The position numbers and the translations under genes are program-made. From the NCBI GenBank assembly GCA_039105265.1, contig JAPFFF010000034.1:124001-188000 (forward strand): a stretch of DNA of 64,000 nt. Direction: 5' to 3'. Below are positions 49,902-60,733 of this stretch, one piece after another. The notes beneath the pieces were generated by a model. That model was not told where the DNA came from and made no database searches. It saw nothing but the letters and a program-made list of their open reading frames with translations. Within the stretch, counting starts at the first letter, position 1. Each line of letters opens with the position of its first letter. The DNA is from Tritrichomonas musculus (Eukaryota; Parabasalia; Tritrichomonadida; Tritrichomonadidae).

Positions 49902-51516
49902 CTGGGAAATTCAATAATTTTGTCAAAAACTGGGAAATTCAATAATTTTGGCAAAAATTTTGAAAATAAAAAAATAAATAAAAATTAATTTTTATTTCTT
50001 GCTTTTTTTCCCTGGACTTTTCTTACGAAGTAAAGGTCTTACATCATCAGATGTTATACAAAGACCTGAAATTTTAATTGCATTATTAGGAACAAGATCA
50101 GTTTGAATAAAATTCTTTTGTGAAACATGAACATTTTTATTTTTTAGAATTTTTTCAGGATTGCGCGGTAAAAGCCCACAAGCTTCAAAAGCAATACGGC
50201 AATTGTGTGTTGTTGTTGCAATTCGATGGGCATCGACGAATCCTTGTATTTCGGCTGTACGAACGACTGAAATTTTTTCTTGCTCATTTTCATCTATTTC
50301 ATCAATTATATGCGATGCAATTCTTGACAATGCATCTTTAAGAGGTCGAGCTACAACCCTATCAAAGGGTTGCATGATATGAGTTAAATGAGGCGGGAAA
50401 ATAATTACTTCAATATTGGCCTTTTTAAAAAGATCCATGACATGACGGTTATTTCTTGAGCCGTGTCCATCAAGGAACAAAATGGCCTTTTGTTTCTGAT
50501 CGAAATGGTATGTTTTTCGAATTTCAATTACTCTTTCAATGAATTTTTTGGCCCAACATTCGAAACATTCATCATTTATCCATCCATTGTCTGATCCACC
50601 GATATCTATTTTACCTCCAGCTACTAAAGGTGTTAGATCTTTGGGCATGTTTTTTAATGGTACAATAATATATGGGACAAAGTCATCGCCAGCCGCATTT
50701 ATTGTCACCATTGCGGAAATGTGACATGAAAAATGAAATTTATCAACTTTGTGTCCTTCCTGCTCTCCTGGTGGTATTATTATTTTTCTTGGCTTACTAA
50801 TTTCAACACTAGTCTCATCTGAGTTGAAACATAATTGTGGGGGAACACCTGAGCACATTTCCTCCGTATATGTATTTTCAAAAAAATATTCAATAGTTTT
50901 GGTTGTCGCACATTCATATCTGTCTTTATCTATAGTACATGGACATTTTGTGTTGAGTTGAAGTCTGTTTGACGCTTCATATTTATAATTCTTTCTTAAA
51001 TTTGGAGGGTATTTTTCTCTATCTTCTGGGGCCATTTTTTCTAATTTCTTTCTGTATTTATCATCTAGACAATTAGCAATATCTGTATAATCAGCACAAT
51101 CTTTTTTACGGAATTTCTGTTTGATCATTGAATGAATAGAAATTGCATCTTTATAATTTATAAGAGGAGGTCGTCCTACTCCAGTCCATTCTTTCCCTTC
51201 TTCTAGGGCTTTATATCTTCTTAAAGTTTTTTGATAATCTGCATTTAGTTCCTTGCAGATTGTTGGTAAAGGAAGATTAATACATAATTTTTTCACATGC
51301 GCAGCCTTATCTTCTGGCGTGTCTTGAAACCTGACTTCTGCTGTCAATAATATGTGTGCTGGTATGCTATTCATACTAAATAAAAATGAAGTAAAAATAT
51401 CCGTTTATTCATGAATTAAAAGCATATTATTGTTTTTAACGTACATATTTTGGCGCCAAAATTTTGCCAAAATTATTGAATTTCCCAGTTTTTGACAAAA
51501 TTATTGAATTTCCCAG
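49902..51516 (-). mobile_element. Pogo-type (Tc1/mariner superfamily) DNA transposon, whole-looking
   Basis: The 1,615-bp element has TIRs of about 60 bp starting CTGGGAAATTCAATAATTTTG, themselves built of two tandem copies of the same unit, and TA lies directly outside both ends. The arms differ by about one base of a T tract. It encodes one intact transposase, so it could be autonomous. Confidence 0.9.
49992..51374 (-). CDS. DDE transposase, pogo/CENP-B-like
   Basis: The 460-residue protein has an N-terminal helix-turn-helix-like region (AHVKKLCINLPLPTICKELN, VGRPPLINYKDAISIHSMI) and a DDE_1 catalytic core: FNSDETSVE (D186), AILFLDGHGSRNN (D302) and HIMQPFDRVV (D338). The last two Asp are separated by 35 residues, giving DD35D, and PPHLTHIMQPFD is the family hallmark. 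A basic tail (RKKSPGKKSKK) may be a nuclear signal. The frame is uninterrupted inside matching TIRs, so recent activity is plausible. Confidence 0.92.
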   Translation of the reverse strand: MNSIPAHILLTAEVRFQDTPEDKAAHVKKLCINLPLPTICKELNADYQKTLRRYKALEEGKEWTGVGRPPLINYKDAISIHSMIKQKFRKKDCADYTDIANCLDDKYRKKLEKMAPEDREKYPPNLRKNYKYEASNRLQLNTKCPCTIDKDRYECATTKTIEYFFENTYTEEMCSGVPPQLCFNSDETSVEISKPRKIIIPPGEQEGHKVDKFHFSCHISAMVTINAAGDDFVPYIIVPLKNMPKDLTPLVAGGKIDIGGSDNGWINDECFECWAKKFIERVIEIRKTYHFDQKQKAILFLDGHGSRNNRHVMDLFKKANIEVIIFPPHLTHIMQPFDRVVARPLKDALSRIASHIIDEIDENEQEKISVVRTAEIQGFVDAHRIATTTHNCRIAFEACGLLPRNPEKILKNKNVHVSQKNFIQTDLVPNNAIKISGLCITSDDVRPLLRKKSPGKKSKK

Positions 51517-51803
51517 TAAACGTTAAATCAAAATTATTACTTTTACGGCATTTACAATTTTTTAAAAAAAATACGCCACATATAATACGCCATGGTGGAG
51601 GAGCCACAGACATCCTCATTCTATAACAACCTTTAGTTTTATATTCTCGATGCAATGTTAGTTGCCTAGATAAATTTTCCAAAAATGTAGGATGATCCAT
51701 TTTATGAAACAGGCCTATAATTGTTTTGTAAAGACAATTCTGTGGAAGACTGATTGAAAAGTTTTACCCGCCGCTTACTGGTATGTACGTGCTATTGCCG
51801 CCT

Positions 51804-51907
51804 TTAGATCCAACTCCGTTAGAATTTCCTGCTGTTTGGGTGACGTCATCCGTTTGCGGTGGGCTTTTTGGACTTATTAAATTAAATTCTAACGGAGTTG
51901 GATCTAA
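51804..51907. repeat. Short 104-bp foldback sequence
   Basis: A 24-bp perfect inverted repeat begins TTAGATCCAACTCCGTTAG and encloses a GC-richer core with TGACGTCA. TA at each edge could be a target duplication, making this a tiny MITE; it could also be a hairpin terminator. The neighbouring 51,520-52,180 DNA has no supported gene. Confidence 0.5.
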
Positions 51908-52189
51908 TTTTTCATTTTTTTTTTGCTTTTACTCTTAGTAATATCTGTTATGATGACTTTGATTAAGGGTGTAGTTTATTTTCAATATCTCAACATCTAC
52001 TTTATGCCAAAAAGTTTTGTTCATAAATTTATAATCAGTATCACTTATATATTATTTTTTTGTTGTGTTAAAATTCGTATTATAGGATATGTTGATATCA
52101 CAAAATCTACTAACTTCTTTTATTAAAATTAGAATATGAGTAAAAAAATAAAATATTTATATCATAATTAACACATTATTATTTTAAGA

Positions 52190-52485
52190 AAAAAGAATGA
52201 CGATTCTGCAAATTGTGATCGCTTCTCGTTGTTCGATGAAGTAATGTCCATTTCGGTGTTGATATAACGACGTGCTTCATAAAAACTTGAACGAAGTGGC
52301 TCTTCCCTTTCAAAGATTTCTTTGATCTTATCGTTCAACTCTTCGTTATTTGTGTCGTTTATGAATGGAACGTCACCTTCATTCGCTATTTGCATCGCAA
52401 ACTGTTCCTTCAGTTGCTTGAATTGAAGCTGAAGAACTTTATCGAGGAGTCCGCATGAAGAACTGAGAGAAGAATCAGAAGACAT
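52190..52485 (-). pseudogene. Inverted coding scrap beside the midasin fragment
   Basis: The minus strand reads a coherent, charged protein text (LLDKVLQLQFKQLKEQFAMQ, GDVPFINDTNNEELNDKIKE, EEPLRSSFYEARRYINTEMD) that lacks a true start or end. The plus strand here is full of stops. Its base use resembles the adjoining midasin fragment, so it may be an inverted part of the same gene. Confidence 0.4.
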
Positions 52486-54858
52486 CTTTGGTATTGCCGA
52501 GAACTTAATTATTCGAGCGAATGAAGAACGTTCAGAATTGTTTGTTGAACCTTTTATTGAGCGTGATGACATTAAATTTTTCGTGAAACAAGTTGTAGAC
52601 ATTCTTGAGTCATTTGTTGATCTTGACACGACGGATGTCAAAAGAAAGATTGTGAACATTGTGAACAAAGTTAATTCATACACGAAACTTGAACAAGTTC
52701 CAATTGAAGATGTGATCAATGAACTGTTCGGAATAGTGAACTATTTGAAGGACAATTATGTTCACTACAGCATTGCACGATTCATTGACAAATCGATCAA
52801 AATGATTCGTACGATAAATAACGTTTCTCTTCCGACGAGAAACAAAAGTGTCTTTGAAAACAAAGACGAAATGAAAGGGCATTTGTCATTCATGAGATTC
52901 ATTGTTGCCACATTCAAAGTGTTCATTGTTGCATTGAAAGACGGCTATGGTGATAAAAAGGACGAAGAAGACGAAGACAACAAACCACAGGAAGTTGAAA
53001 GGCAGGACGGAACTGGACTTGGAGAAGGGAAAGGTCAAGATGACATTACGAATGAAATAGAAGATAAAGACCAGTTGATTGGAGACAATGTGAACACGAA
53101 TGAAGATCAACAACAAGAAGAAGACGTTGAGAAAGAAGGATGCTTTGAAGTTGAACCCGAATTCAATGGAGCAGCGGACGTATCAGCAACAGAGGAAGAG
53201 GAGCAAATGGATGATGAAATGGGCGATGCAGACACAGATGAAGCGATGGACAGTCGAAAAGCAGAAGATGATTCTAAAGAAGCAGACAAAGAAGCAGATC
53301 TTGATGAAGAACTGAACAAAGACAGCAAAGAAGAACAAGAAATGCAGAAAGAAGAAGATAACGAAGATGAAACAGGAGAAGAAAACAACGAGAACGAAGA
53401 TGACAAAAAGCAAAACAAAGAAGATGAAGAGATGAATCTTGATGAACAAGAAGAGAGCAACTTTGAAATTGATGCTGGCCAGTGGAATGAGAATCCAGAG
53501 GAGATGAAACTTGAGCAAGATGAAGATCGAATGCTGAATGGTTCACTAGAAGATGAAGAAGAAGAAAACAAAGAAGACGAAGGAATAACGATTGAAGAAG
53601 ATGTTGGAGAAGAAATGCCGCCAGACATAGATGACGAGCCAGATGAGATGCTTGGACTTGTTGCGCCAGACAAGTCGAACAAAGAGGAACAAGATGACAA
53701 GATAGATGAGAACAAAGAAGTCACAGGAGAAGGAGAACAAGAAGAAATCGGAGAAGGAAAAGAAGGAGATGGCCAAGAAGATGAAAACAATCAAGGAGGC
53801 ACGAACGATAAAGAAGAAGAAGAAGAGAAAGATGAAGAGCAAGAAGAACTGAAGAACATTGAAAAAGAGCTTCAAATAGTTCAGCGTAAGATATTGAAAG
53901 GCCAAAATTTGAAGGAAGGCGGAGAGAGATGACGAAGCTGATGAAGGAATCATTCTCCCAGCAGAAGAAGCAGAAGACCATGACAAGCAAGAAGAGCAGA
54001 AAGAAGATGAATCCGAGAAAGACCAAGAAGAGAATGCAGAGCAGGACGGACAAGGCGAACAAGCTGAAGAAGCAAAGAGAGAGAATAAATCAGAAGAAGA
54101 AGAAAAAGAATCAGAAGAAGACACAGGAATAACACACGTTGACTTTGAATGTCTGATAGATCAAAATGACATTGAGCAAGAAAGAGCAGAAAAAGATGAA
54201 TCTAATAAGAAGGAATCAGACTTTAAGAAGAATGAAAGGAAGGCAAACATTTCAGAATCGAGCCGCAGGAAATGGGAGGATATCTTGGCACTGACGCGCG
54301 AGAGTGCAGTAGACTTATGCGAGCAGCTGCGTCTCGTTCTTGAAGCGACAGTTGCAGCGAAGATGCGAGGCGACTTTCGCACATGGAAGCGACTAAACAT
54401 GCGAAAGATCATCCCACCCGCTCGGCGGGCAGTGGAACGACGAAAGCGGCGGGAATCTGATTGAGTCGTTCGATTTCAGCGAGGAGCGCGCGAACTACGA
54501 CGAGCTGCTTGCGGCATCGATTTCCTGCCTCTCGGCGGTTCAGAAAGGCGGGAGCGCGCAGCTGCTGTTCATCACCAGCGACGCGGCGCAGACGAGCAGG
54601 AAGGAAGACGTGAGGAGGCTCGTGATCGAGGCGCAGCTGAAGAGTCTCGTCGTCGTCTTCGCGCTGATCGACTCGCAGGACGCGGAAAGGCGCCGTTCGG
54701 TCCTCGAGACATTCTCGCTGACGCCGAGCGGGAAGCTGTCGCACTTCCTCAACGAGTTCCCGTTCCCGTTCTACGTCTTGATCAAGGATCCAAGGAAACT
54801 GCCAGAGAGGCTCGCTGACGCACTACGGCAGTGGTTTGAACTTGCTAACAACCAATGA
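52430..54858 (+). pseudogene. MDN1: Midasin (MDN1/Rea1) C-terminal fragment, broken
   Basis: This is the 3' end of the giant AAA+ ribosome-assembly factor. In order: a helical linker (FVEPFIERDDIKFFVKQVVD), the signature GTGLGEGKGQDD with IEDKDQLIG, a long Asp/Glu-rich region, LCEQLRLVLEATVAAKMRGD and KRLNMRKIIP, then the end of the VWA domain with FPFPFYVLIKDPRKLPERLA and DALRQWFELA. A frameshift lies near 53,925; about 100 residues, including the metal-binding start of the VWA domain, are absent near 54,420, where the frame also changes. Without its AAA ring and MIDAS this copy cannot act as midasin. GC rises sharply after about 54,280. Confidence 0.85.
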
Positions 54859-55212
54859 CCAAGCATCTTGTTTTATTTTTACATGCTATATTATTTTTTT
54901 AAAAATTATAAAATTAAGAACGAATTAAAATTAATGATGCCATTTTATTATTTTGTTTTATTAAAAAGAGATATATTAAAAAATTAAATTGAATGAGTAT
55001 GTACGATAACAACTTTTTCAGAAGAACCTATTCAAAAAGTTTCAAAAATGACATATCACTTTTTATGGTGGATTCGATATCTCCAAAGATAGAAAACAAT
55101 AATGGCCAGTTTTCGTTTCTTAAAAATAAAAAGAAGAGAAAGAAAAAAAGAAAAAGAAAAAAAATTTAAGTGAGAAATTTTTTAGTTAGCTGAGTGGCCA
55201 AAGACGGACGCT
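54859..55212. other. AT-rich gap between convergent 3' ends
   Basis: Nothing coding is seen. The gap is sharply AT-rich between two GC-rich gene ends and has a purine tract (AAAGAAGAGAAAGAAAAAAAG) near 55,130-55,165 followed by a kinase gene end. Confidence 0.5.
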
Positions 55213-56361
55213 TCAGTCGTTTTTGTGCTGGAATTCGTAGGCCTCGATCATCAGCACGCGCGCATCGATTTCCTTCTTCATGCTTTCCTGCTGGCGCGTA
55301 AGTTTCTTGCCTTTGCTTTCATTGAACAGGTCGTAGTTGTTCGCCTTCAGCGTTTCAAAGATCGCGCCGAATGACGGGCGGCTCCCAGCCTCGAACGACA
55401 GGCAGCTGACAATCAGCTCGCGGACCCAGGCCACAATCGAGTCGGGCAGCTGAGGGGGGACGCCCATAACTGCATTCCGCATGTTGAACTTCGGGTAGCT
55501 GCCGGCGACGATGTAGATGAGAGTGATCCCGAACGAGTAGACGTCGACCTTGTTCGTGTAGCGAGTCACGTCGTCGTCCTCGTCCTGAGCGAAAAGTTCT
55601 GGCGCCATGAAGCGGAGGGTCCCGACGCCCTTCGTCTGCGAGATTTCGAGGCTTTCTTCCTTCGCAAGGCCGAAGTCGCTGATGCGGGCGTGCCCGTCTT
55701 TGCTCAGCAGAATGTTCGACGGCTTCAGGTCGCGGTGCATGTAGCCGCGGCCGTGGATGTAGCGCATCCCGAGGACAGTCTCAACTGCGATGCGGCACTT
55801 GTCGGCGTCATCGAGTGCCCTGCTGGCAACCGCCGACTCCAGCGATGTTGGCTCAAGCTTCAGAATCAGGGACGGCGGGTGGCTGGCGTCGCCGTAGTTC
55901 ACCGCAACGATGCCCAAGACGCACGGGTGGCGCAGAATGAACATCGCCTCGCCTTCAGTCAGGAAGCGCTGCACTGACTTGTGGTCTGAGTCCTTCAGCT
56001 CCTTCATCGCAAACTCTTCATTCTTCACAACGACCTTCACACTCGACGTGCCGCCTTCGCCGATCACGGACTTCACGCGGTAGTCTGAAAAGTCGAAGAA
56101 TTCAAGTCCGCCTGTGTCACGCCGCAGCGCAACGAGATACCCCTTCAGACGCGCGTTTTCTGCTTCCTGCTGGATGATCTTTTCTTCCTGCTGGCGGTTT
56201 TTAATCGTGAGTGACTCAATTTCTTGTTTCAGCGATCTGAAATCGCTTTCTTGCTTGGCTGTTCCTGTTTTGCTTGCTTTGATCGGTCCTTTGGATAGAA
56301 GGTCAACAATTTCTGGATGATTTCTTTCTCTTGCAAGGTCAATGGCAGCTTTGTGAATATT
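55213..56361 (-). CDS. Protein kinase domain part (open frame)
   Basis: This is the uninterrupted 3' portion of the ankyrin-kinase gene, about 382 codons, of the TKL-like trichomonad type: last ankyrin helices, coiled coil, then glycine loop IGEGGTSS, catalytic Lys in EFAMKELKD, HRD in YMHRDLKPSN, DFG and APE motifs. A downstream helical tail (KKLTRQQESMKKEIDARVLM) ends it. No ATG lies in frame near the 5' edge, so if expressed it needs the upstream ankyrin frame or a shorter start. Serine/threonine kinase activity is plausible from the kept residues. Confidence 0.7.
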   Translation of the reverse strand, partial: NIHKAAIDLARERNHPEIVDLLSKGPIKASKTGTAKQESDFRSLKQEIESLTIKNRQQEEKIIQQEAENARLKGYLVALRRDTGGLEFFDFSDYRVKSVIGEGGTSSVKVVVKNEEFAMKELKDSDHKSVQRFLTEGEAMFILRHPCVLGIVAVNYGDASHPPSLILKLEPTSLESAVASRALDDADKCRIAVETVLGMRYIHGRGYMHRDLKPSNILLSKDGHARISDFGLAKEESLEISQTKGVGTLRFMAPELFAQDEDDDVTRYTNKVDVYSFGITLIYIVAGSYPKFNMRNAVMGVPPQLPDSIVAWVRELIVSCLSFEAGSRPSFGAIFETLKANNYDLFNESKGKKLTRQQESMKKEIDARVLMIEAYEFQHKND

Positions 56362-56379
56362 TTATTTCAAAATTCCATA

Positions 56380-57235
56380 AATCATTCAATTTTTCAATAT
56401 CATGAAAAAAGTTAGATTTGAATTTCATGAATGTTTTTGATTTAAAATGTCTTGAATGTTGATATCAATGCCTTCTTGGCTTATTAATAGTTCAACAATT
56501 TCTTTATGGCCTTCTCTTGCAGCCCAAATCAACGCCGTATAATTAAATGTCCGAGTTAAATTCCATAAATCATTCAATTTTTCAATTGAATGAAAAAAGT
56601 TAGATTTGAATTCTATGAATGTTTTTGATTTAAAATGTCTTGAATGTTGATATCAATGCCTTCTTGGCTTATTAATAGTTCAACAATTTCTTTACGGCCA
56701 TTCCCTGCAGCCCAAATCAACGCCATATCATTAAATGTTCGAGTTAAATTCCATAAATCATTCAATTTTTCAATTGAATGAAAAAAGTTAGATTTGAATT
56801 ATATGAAGGTTTTTGATTTAAAATGTCTTGAATGTTGATATCAATGCCTTCTTGCCTTATTAATAGTTCAACAATTTCTTTACGGCCATTCCCTGCAGCA
56901 AGAATCAACGCCGTATTATTAAATGTCCGAGTTAAATTCCATAAATCATTCAATTTTTCAACAAAATGAAAAAAGTTAGATTTAAATTTTATGAATGTTT
57001 TTGATTTAAAATGTCTTGAATGTTGATATCAATGCCTTCTTGGCTTATTAATAGTTCAACAATTTCTTTATGGCCATTTGCTGCAGCCCAAATCAACGCC
57101 GTATTATTAAATGTTCGAGTTAAATTCCATAAATCATTCAATTTTTCAATATAATCAAAAAAGTTAGATTTGAATTTCATGAATGTTTTTGATTTAAAAT
57201 GTCTTGAATGTTGATATCCATTTTCTTGCTTGAAA
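56380..57235 (-). repeat. 188-bp tandem array (ankyrin units)
   Basis: Landmark GATTTAAAATGTCTTGAATG starts at 56,439, 56,627, 56,815, 57,003 and 57,191, an exact 188-bp period. Units differ by a few bases. Because 188 is 62 codons plus two bases, each unit shifts the frame, so no continuous ankyrin protein can be read through. Confidence 0.9.
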
Positions 57236-57299
57236 GAAGTCGTCGAACTGTTTCCAGATCTCCGTTCTTGGATGCGTCCAAAAATTCTTTGTTGCTCAT

Positions 57300-58859
57300 G
57301 ATTTATTTGTATTGAAAAAAGTAAAAATATTTTGAAAAAAAAAAATTGAGTTTAATAGAAAATTTGAATTATCACCAAAATTGAATAGATTTTTTTTATT
57401 CCATATAAAATAATATATTCGTAAAAAAACATTCAAAAGTAGTAAACTTAAGGTAGATCGTAAAATGCTTTTTTTCCGATATTTTCCTCTCAATTTTTTG
57501 AATATTTTTTAATCGTATACATATTGGCTGTTTATAATAATTTTTATTGATTCTATGTAAGCCCACGGTATGTTATTTCACTATTCTTTTTGGAAAACAG
57601 CATCAATTGGTTAGAAACAAGCTGATATAGGGGACTGAAAGATTGGCAGCTATCCCACATTTGATATTCTTTGCCATTTAATATTTATATAGTGAACGTT
57701 TTTTAAATTCAAATTAGCCATCAAAGCATGCTTTATGCAACGATTCTGCTCCTTTATAATGAAAATTAAAAAGAATTGAAGCTATTGTAACACATATATT
57801 TCAACATTAGTAATAAGTCACAGAATTTTTATTGCCCAGCTGTTTGATTTTGCATCATTCCCAAAAAAAAAACTAAAAAGGCTTTGAAAAAACTATACTT
57901 TATTATAATAAATATTTCTTTTGATAGATTTGAAAACACGCAAAATTTCGAAATTTTTAATTCAATTTTTTTGAAAGGATTTTAATCGTACATGGCTTTG
58001 GTCAGCTATTTTTTAATAAGGCTCTATCTTGACGATTTTTCACTTTATTGCCCAGCTTCAGCGATGAATATACTTGTTTAATAAATTTGTATGTCGCATC
58101 GTGCGGTTATTTCATATGATGAACTCAGCAGAACTTTTCTCATATTTTGAAATTTTTATCTTTCCTTTGCTTACATATTCCAGGCAATTACATATTAAAT
58201 ATGAAATAATTTCATTTATGCTCAAGTGAGAGTTATACATATTTTCCACTTTCATAATCTTTGATCAGTATAATTACTAAAGAAATAAATTGTTATAATG
58301 AAATTATTTTTTCCCCTATTTTATCGGCAAATAAGCTTTTATCATTCCAAATAATTTATTATAACAATGAAATCGTTATATTATTTCCTTAAGGATGTCC
58401 TTTCACCATTTACTATTTTATTTTAACGATTATAAAAAGGTAGTTAAAAAAAAATCTGTCATGATTTTTTGACCCAAAATCATATATATGATTAAATACA
58501 CATTAAATATTAAAAATATGTTATTTATTGTCAAATTCGTCTTTTAATACCCGAAGAAAAAGCGATGTTTTATCCCTCAGAAAGAGTGAAAAATTGAAGA
58601 TTTGCTTAGTTTTAAAGCATTAATCTTATTTAATGCCAGATTATAAATATAATTTGATTTTATTGATTATGAATAAAATTTGAATATATTGGATGGTGAA
58701 AAAGTTCGTGCGTTTTAAATAACTCTTTCAATTATAGACTATTTTTATAATTCATAGGTAATTAAAATACTAATTTATGTGCTTCAATTTTTTATTTGAA
58801 AATATTGGTTCTTTATCAAACACACACAGAAATATTTTGAATTTAACAGAATAGATATA
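57300..58859. other. Intergenic DNA, no gene seen
   Basis: A/T-rich DNA upstream of the ankyrin-kinase start. Only short frames occur and I see no RNA gene or bounded element. It includes weak inverted AT-rich words near 58,280 and 58,360. Confidence 0.5.
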
Positions 58860-60733
58860 ACACTGTTAAGGTGAAGTGACCATCACAATATTCAAAAAAG
58901 AAAACTTTTTGATAAATGTAATAAGAACTTTTTGATAAATGTAATAAGAACTTTTTGATAAATGTAATAAGAACTTTTTGTGAAATTAAATTTTAGATCT
59001 AATATTATTTGGGAATATAATAATACCGAAATGAAACTATTATGGAATATAGCGACATAATTACAATAATATTCTTGAAGTTACTGGTATTTTACTCTAA
59101 TTTAAACTTGATATTCAAAATTGGTAATAATTAATATGGAAGTCTTCAAAAAGATATATTATCCACAAAACTAATTCCTCAAAAAGGTAATAAAATATAC
59201 AGCAAGCGCCACTATGACCATATTAAAACCAGATTAAATAATAATATGTAATGTATTGCCAAAAAAACAGTATAAAATACGTTACTTTTATTAATGATAA
59301 TAATATTGGCACAAATGGCTACTCCCTGAATTCCAAATCTAGCAGAAAACTTATAATTAAAATTATTTCGAAAACCAAACTTTCATTTAATCAACCTAAG
59401 TCTCATTTTTTAAAAAAAATAAGCTCATAAAAGAAAAATTAGATTTTTAAACAGTTGGCGTATCCTTTTGAAATGTATTGATTTAATATTAAATTATATT
59501 ACTGAGAAACAGTCGAATAAATTTCTGTAAAAACAGTTAGTTCAAATAAATTTGTACAAGCAAGATGAAAAAAATGATTAATTGAGATTTTAAAATACTG
59601 CATTTAAATAATTCTGAAACCATGTTGCTGTAAATTAAAAAGTAAAAAAAAAAACTATTCATATTTATTAAAACTTTAGGATTTTACTAGCATTTTTTTT
59701 AATATCTTACAATATTGTAAGATATCCTACAATATTTGAATTTTTTCTTAATATTTTCAAAATTTGTTAAAGCTCTCACAATTTTAGTAAAATATTAATG
59801 ATTCCAATATTTTTATTTTTAATCTATTAAAATATCAAATGTTCATAAAAATAATATTCAATAAGTAATTTATTCATTTAAATTATGTTTGGTCTTTTCG
59901 TCTATGTGGTATAGTATAAATGTTAAAGTCTAAGTTAATCGCTATCGAGTATTTAGATAATCGTTTGAAAGTCTAAGTTAATCGCTATCGAGTATTTAGA
60001 TAATCGTTTGAAAGTCTAAGATAATCGCTATCGAGTATTTAGATAATCGTTTGAAAGTCTAAGATAATCGTTATCGAGTATTTAGATAATCGTTTGAAAG
60101 TCTAAGTTAATCGCTATCGAGTATTTAGATAATCGTTTGAAAGTCTAAGTTAATCGCTATCGAGTATTTAGGAAATCGTTTGAAAGTCTAAGATAATCGC
60201 TATCGAGTATTTAGATAATCGTTTGAAAGTCTAAGTTAATCGTTATCGAGTATTTAGATAATCGTTTGAAAGTCTAAGTTAATCGTTATCGAGTATTTAG
60301 ATAATCGTTTGAAAGTCTAAGTTAATCGCTATCGAGTATTTAGGAAATCGTTTGAAAGTCTAAGTTAATCGCTATCGAGTATTTAGATAATCGTTTGAAA
60401 GTCTAAGTTAATCGCTATCGAGTATTTAGATAATCGTTTGAAAGTCTAAGTTAATCGCTATCGAGTATTTAGGAAATCGTTTGAAAGTCTAAGATAATCG
60501 CTATCGAGTATTTAGATAATCGTTTGAAAGTCTAAGTTAATCGCTATCGAGTATTTAGATAATCGTTTTAAAATCTAAAAAATAAAAGGCGCCAAAATTA
60601 AATATAATTTATCAAAAAGTTCTTATTACATTTATCAAAAAGTTCTTATTACATTTATCAAAAAGTTCTTATTACATTTATCAAAAAGTTCTTATTTTTG
60701 AATATTGTGATGGTCACTTCACCTTAACAGTGT
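58860..60733. mobile_element. TIR element, 1.87 kb, carrying a minisatellite
   Basis: Ends are ACACTGTTAAGGTGAAGTG and its inverted copy, continuing through CATCACAATATTCAAAAA. Inside each end are tandem copies of a 23-bp unit containing AACTTTTTGATAAATG, about three on the left and four on the right. No transposase ORF or clear target duplication is seen. A 24-bp perfect palindrome (starting ATATCTTACAAT) lies at 59,702-59,725. It looks like a non-autonomous foldback-type element. Confidence 0.8.
59928..60572. repeat. 43-bp minisatellite, 15 copies
   Basis: The unit begins GTCTAAGTTAATCGCTATCG and repeats exactly every 43 bp fifteen times. Variation is limited to three sites (TTA/ATA, CGCTA/CGTTA, AGATA/AGGAA), and the pattern of units 5-7 returns in 12-14, a hint of higher-order duplication. 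There are no spacers, so it is not a CRISPR array. Confidence 0.95.

Larger units (their letters stand above)
55213..57299 (-). pseudogene. Ankyrin-repeat protein kinase gene with a broken ankyrin half
   Basis: The start (MSNKEFLDASKNGDLETVRR) opens an ankyrin domain that stops after about 40 codons. Five copies of a 188-bp unit follow, each with an ankyrin core (NNTALIWAAANGHKEIVELL) but a length that is not a multiple of three. From 56,361 the frame is open to the end: a last ankyrin helix pair (KAAIDLARERNHPEIVDLLS), a coiled coil (ESLTIKNRQQEEKIIQQEAE) and a complete kinase domain with IGEGGTSSVKVV, AMKELK, YMHRDLKPSNILL, SDFGLA and RFMAPELF. All kinase landmarks are kept. The 3' part is GC-rich, unlike the ankyrin part. 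Confidence 0.8.

Noticed and set aside
52168-52719. A 183-codon minus-strand gene across this whole stretch
   Set aside because: The upper half is the reverse of the midasin frame; only about 52,190-52,485 reads like real coding text.
53107-54135. Several long Ser- or Leu-rich ORFs opposite the midasin acidic region
   Set aside because: They are reverse-strand shadows of the GAA/GAT-rich repeat coding for Asp and Glu.
59928-60572. CRISPR-like array
   Set aside because: The 43-bp repeats are directly adjacent without spacers, vary at only three sites and lie inside a eukaryotic TIR element; it is a minisatellite.
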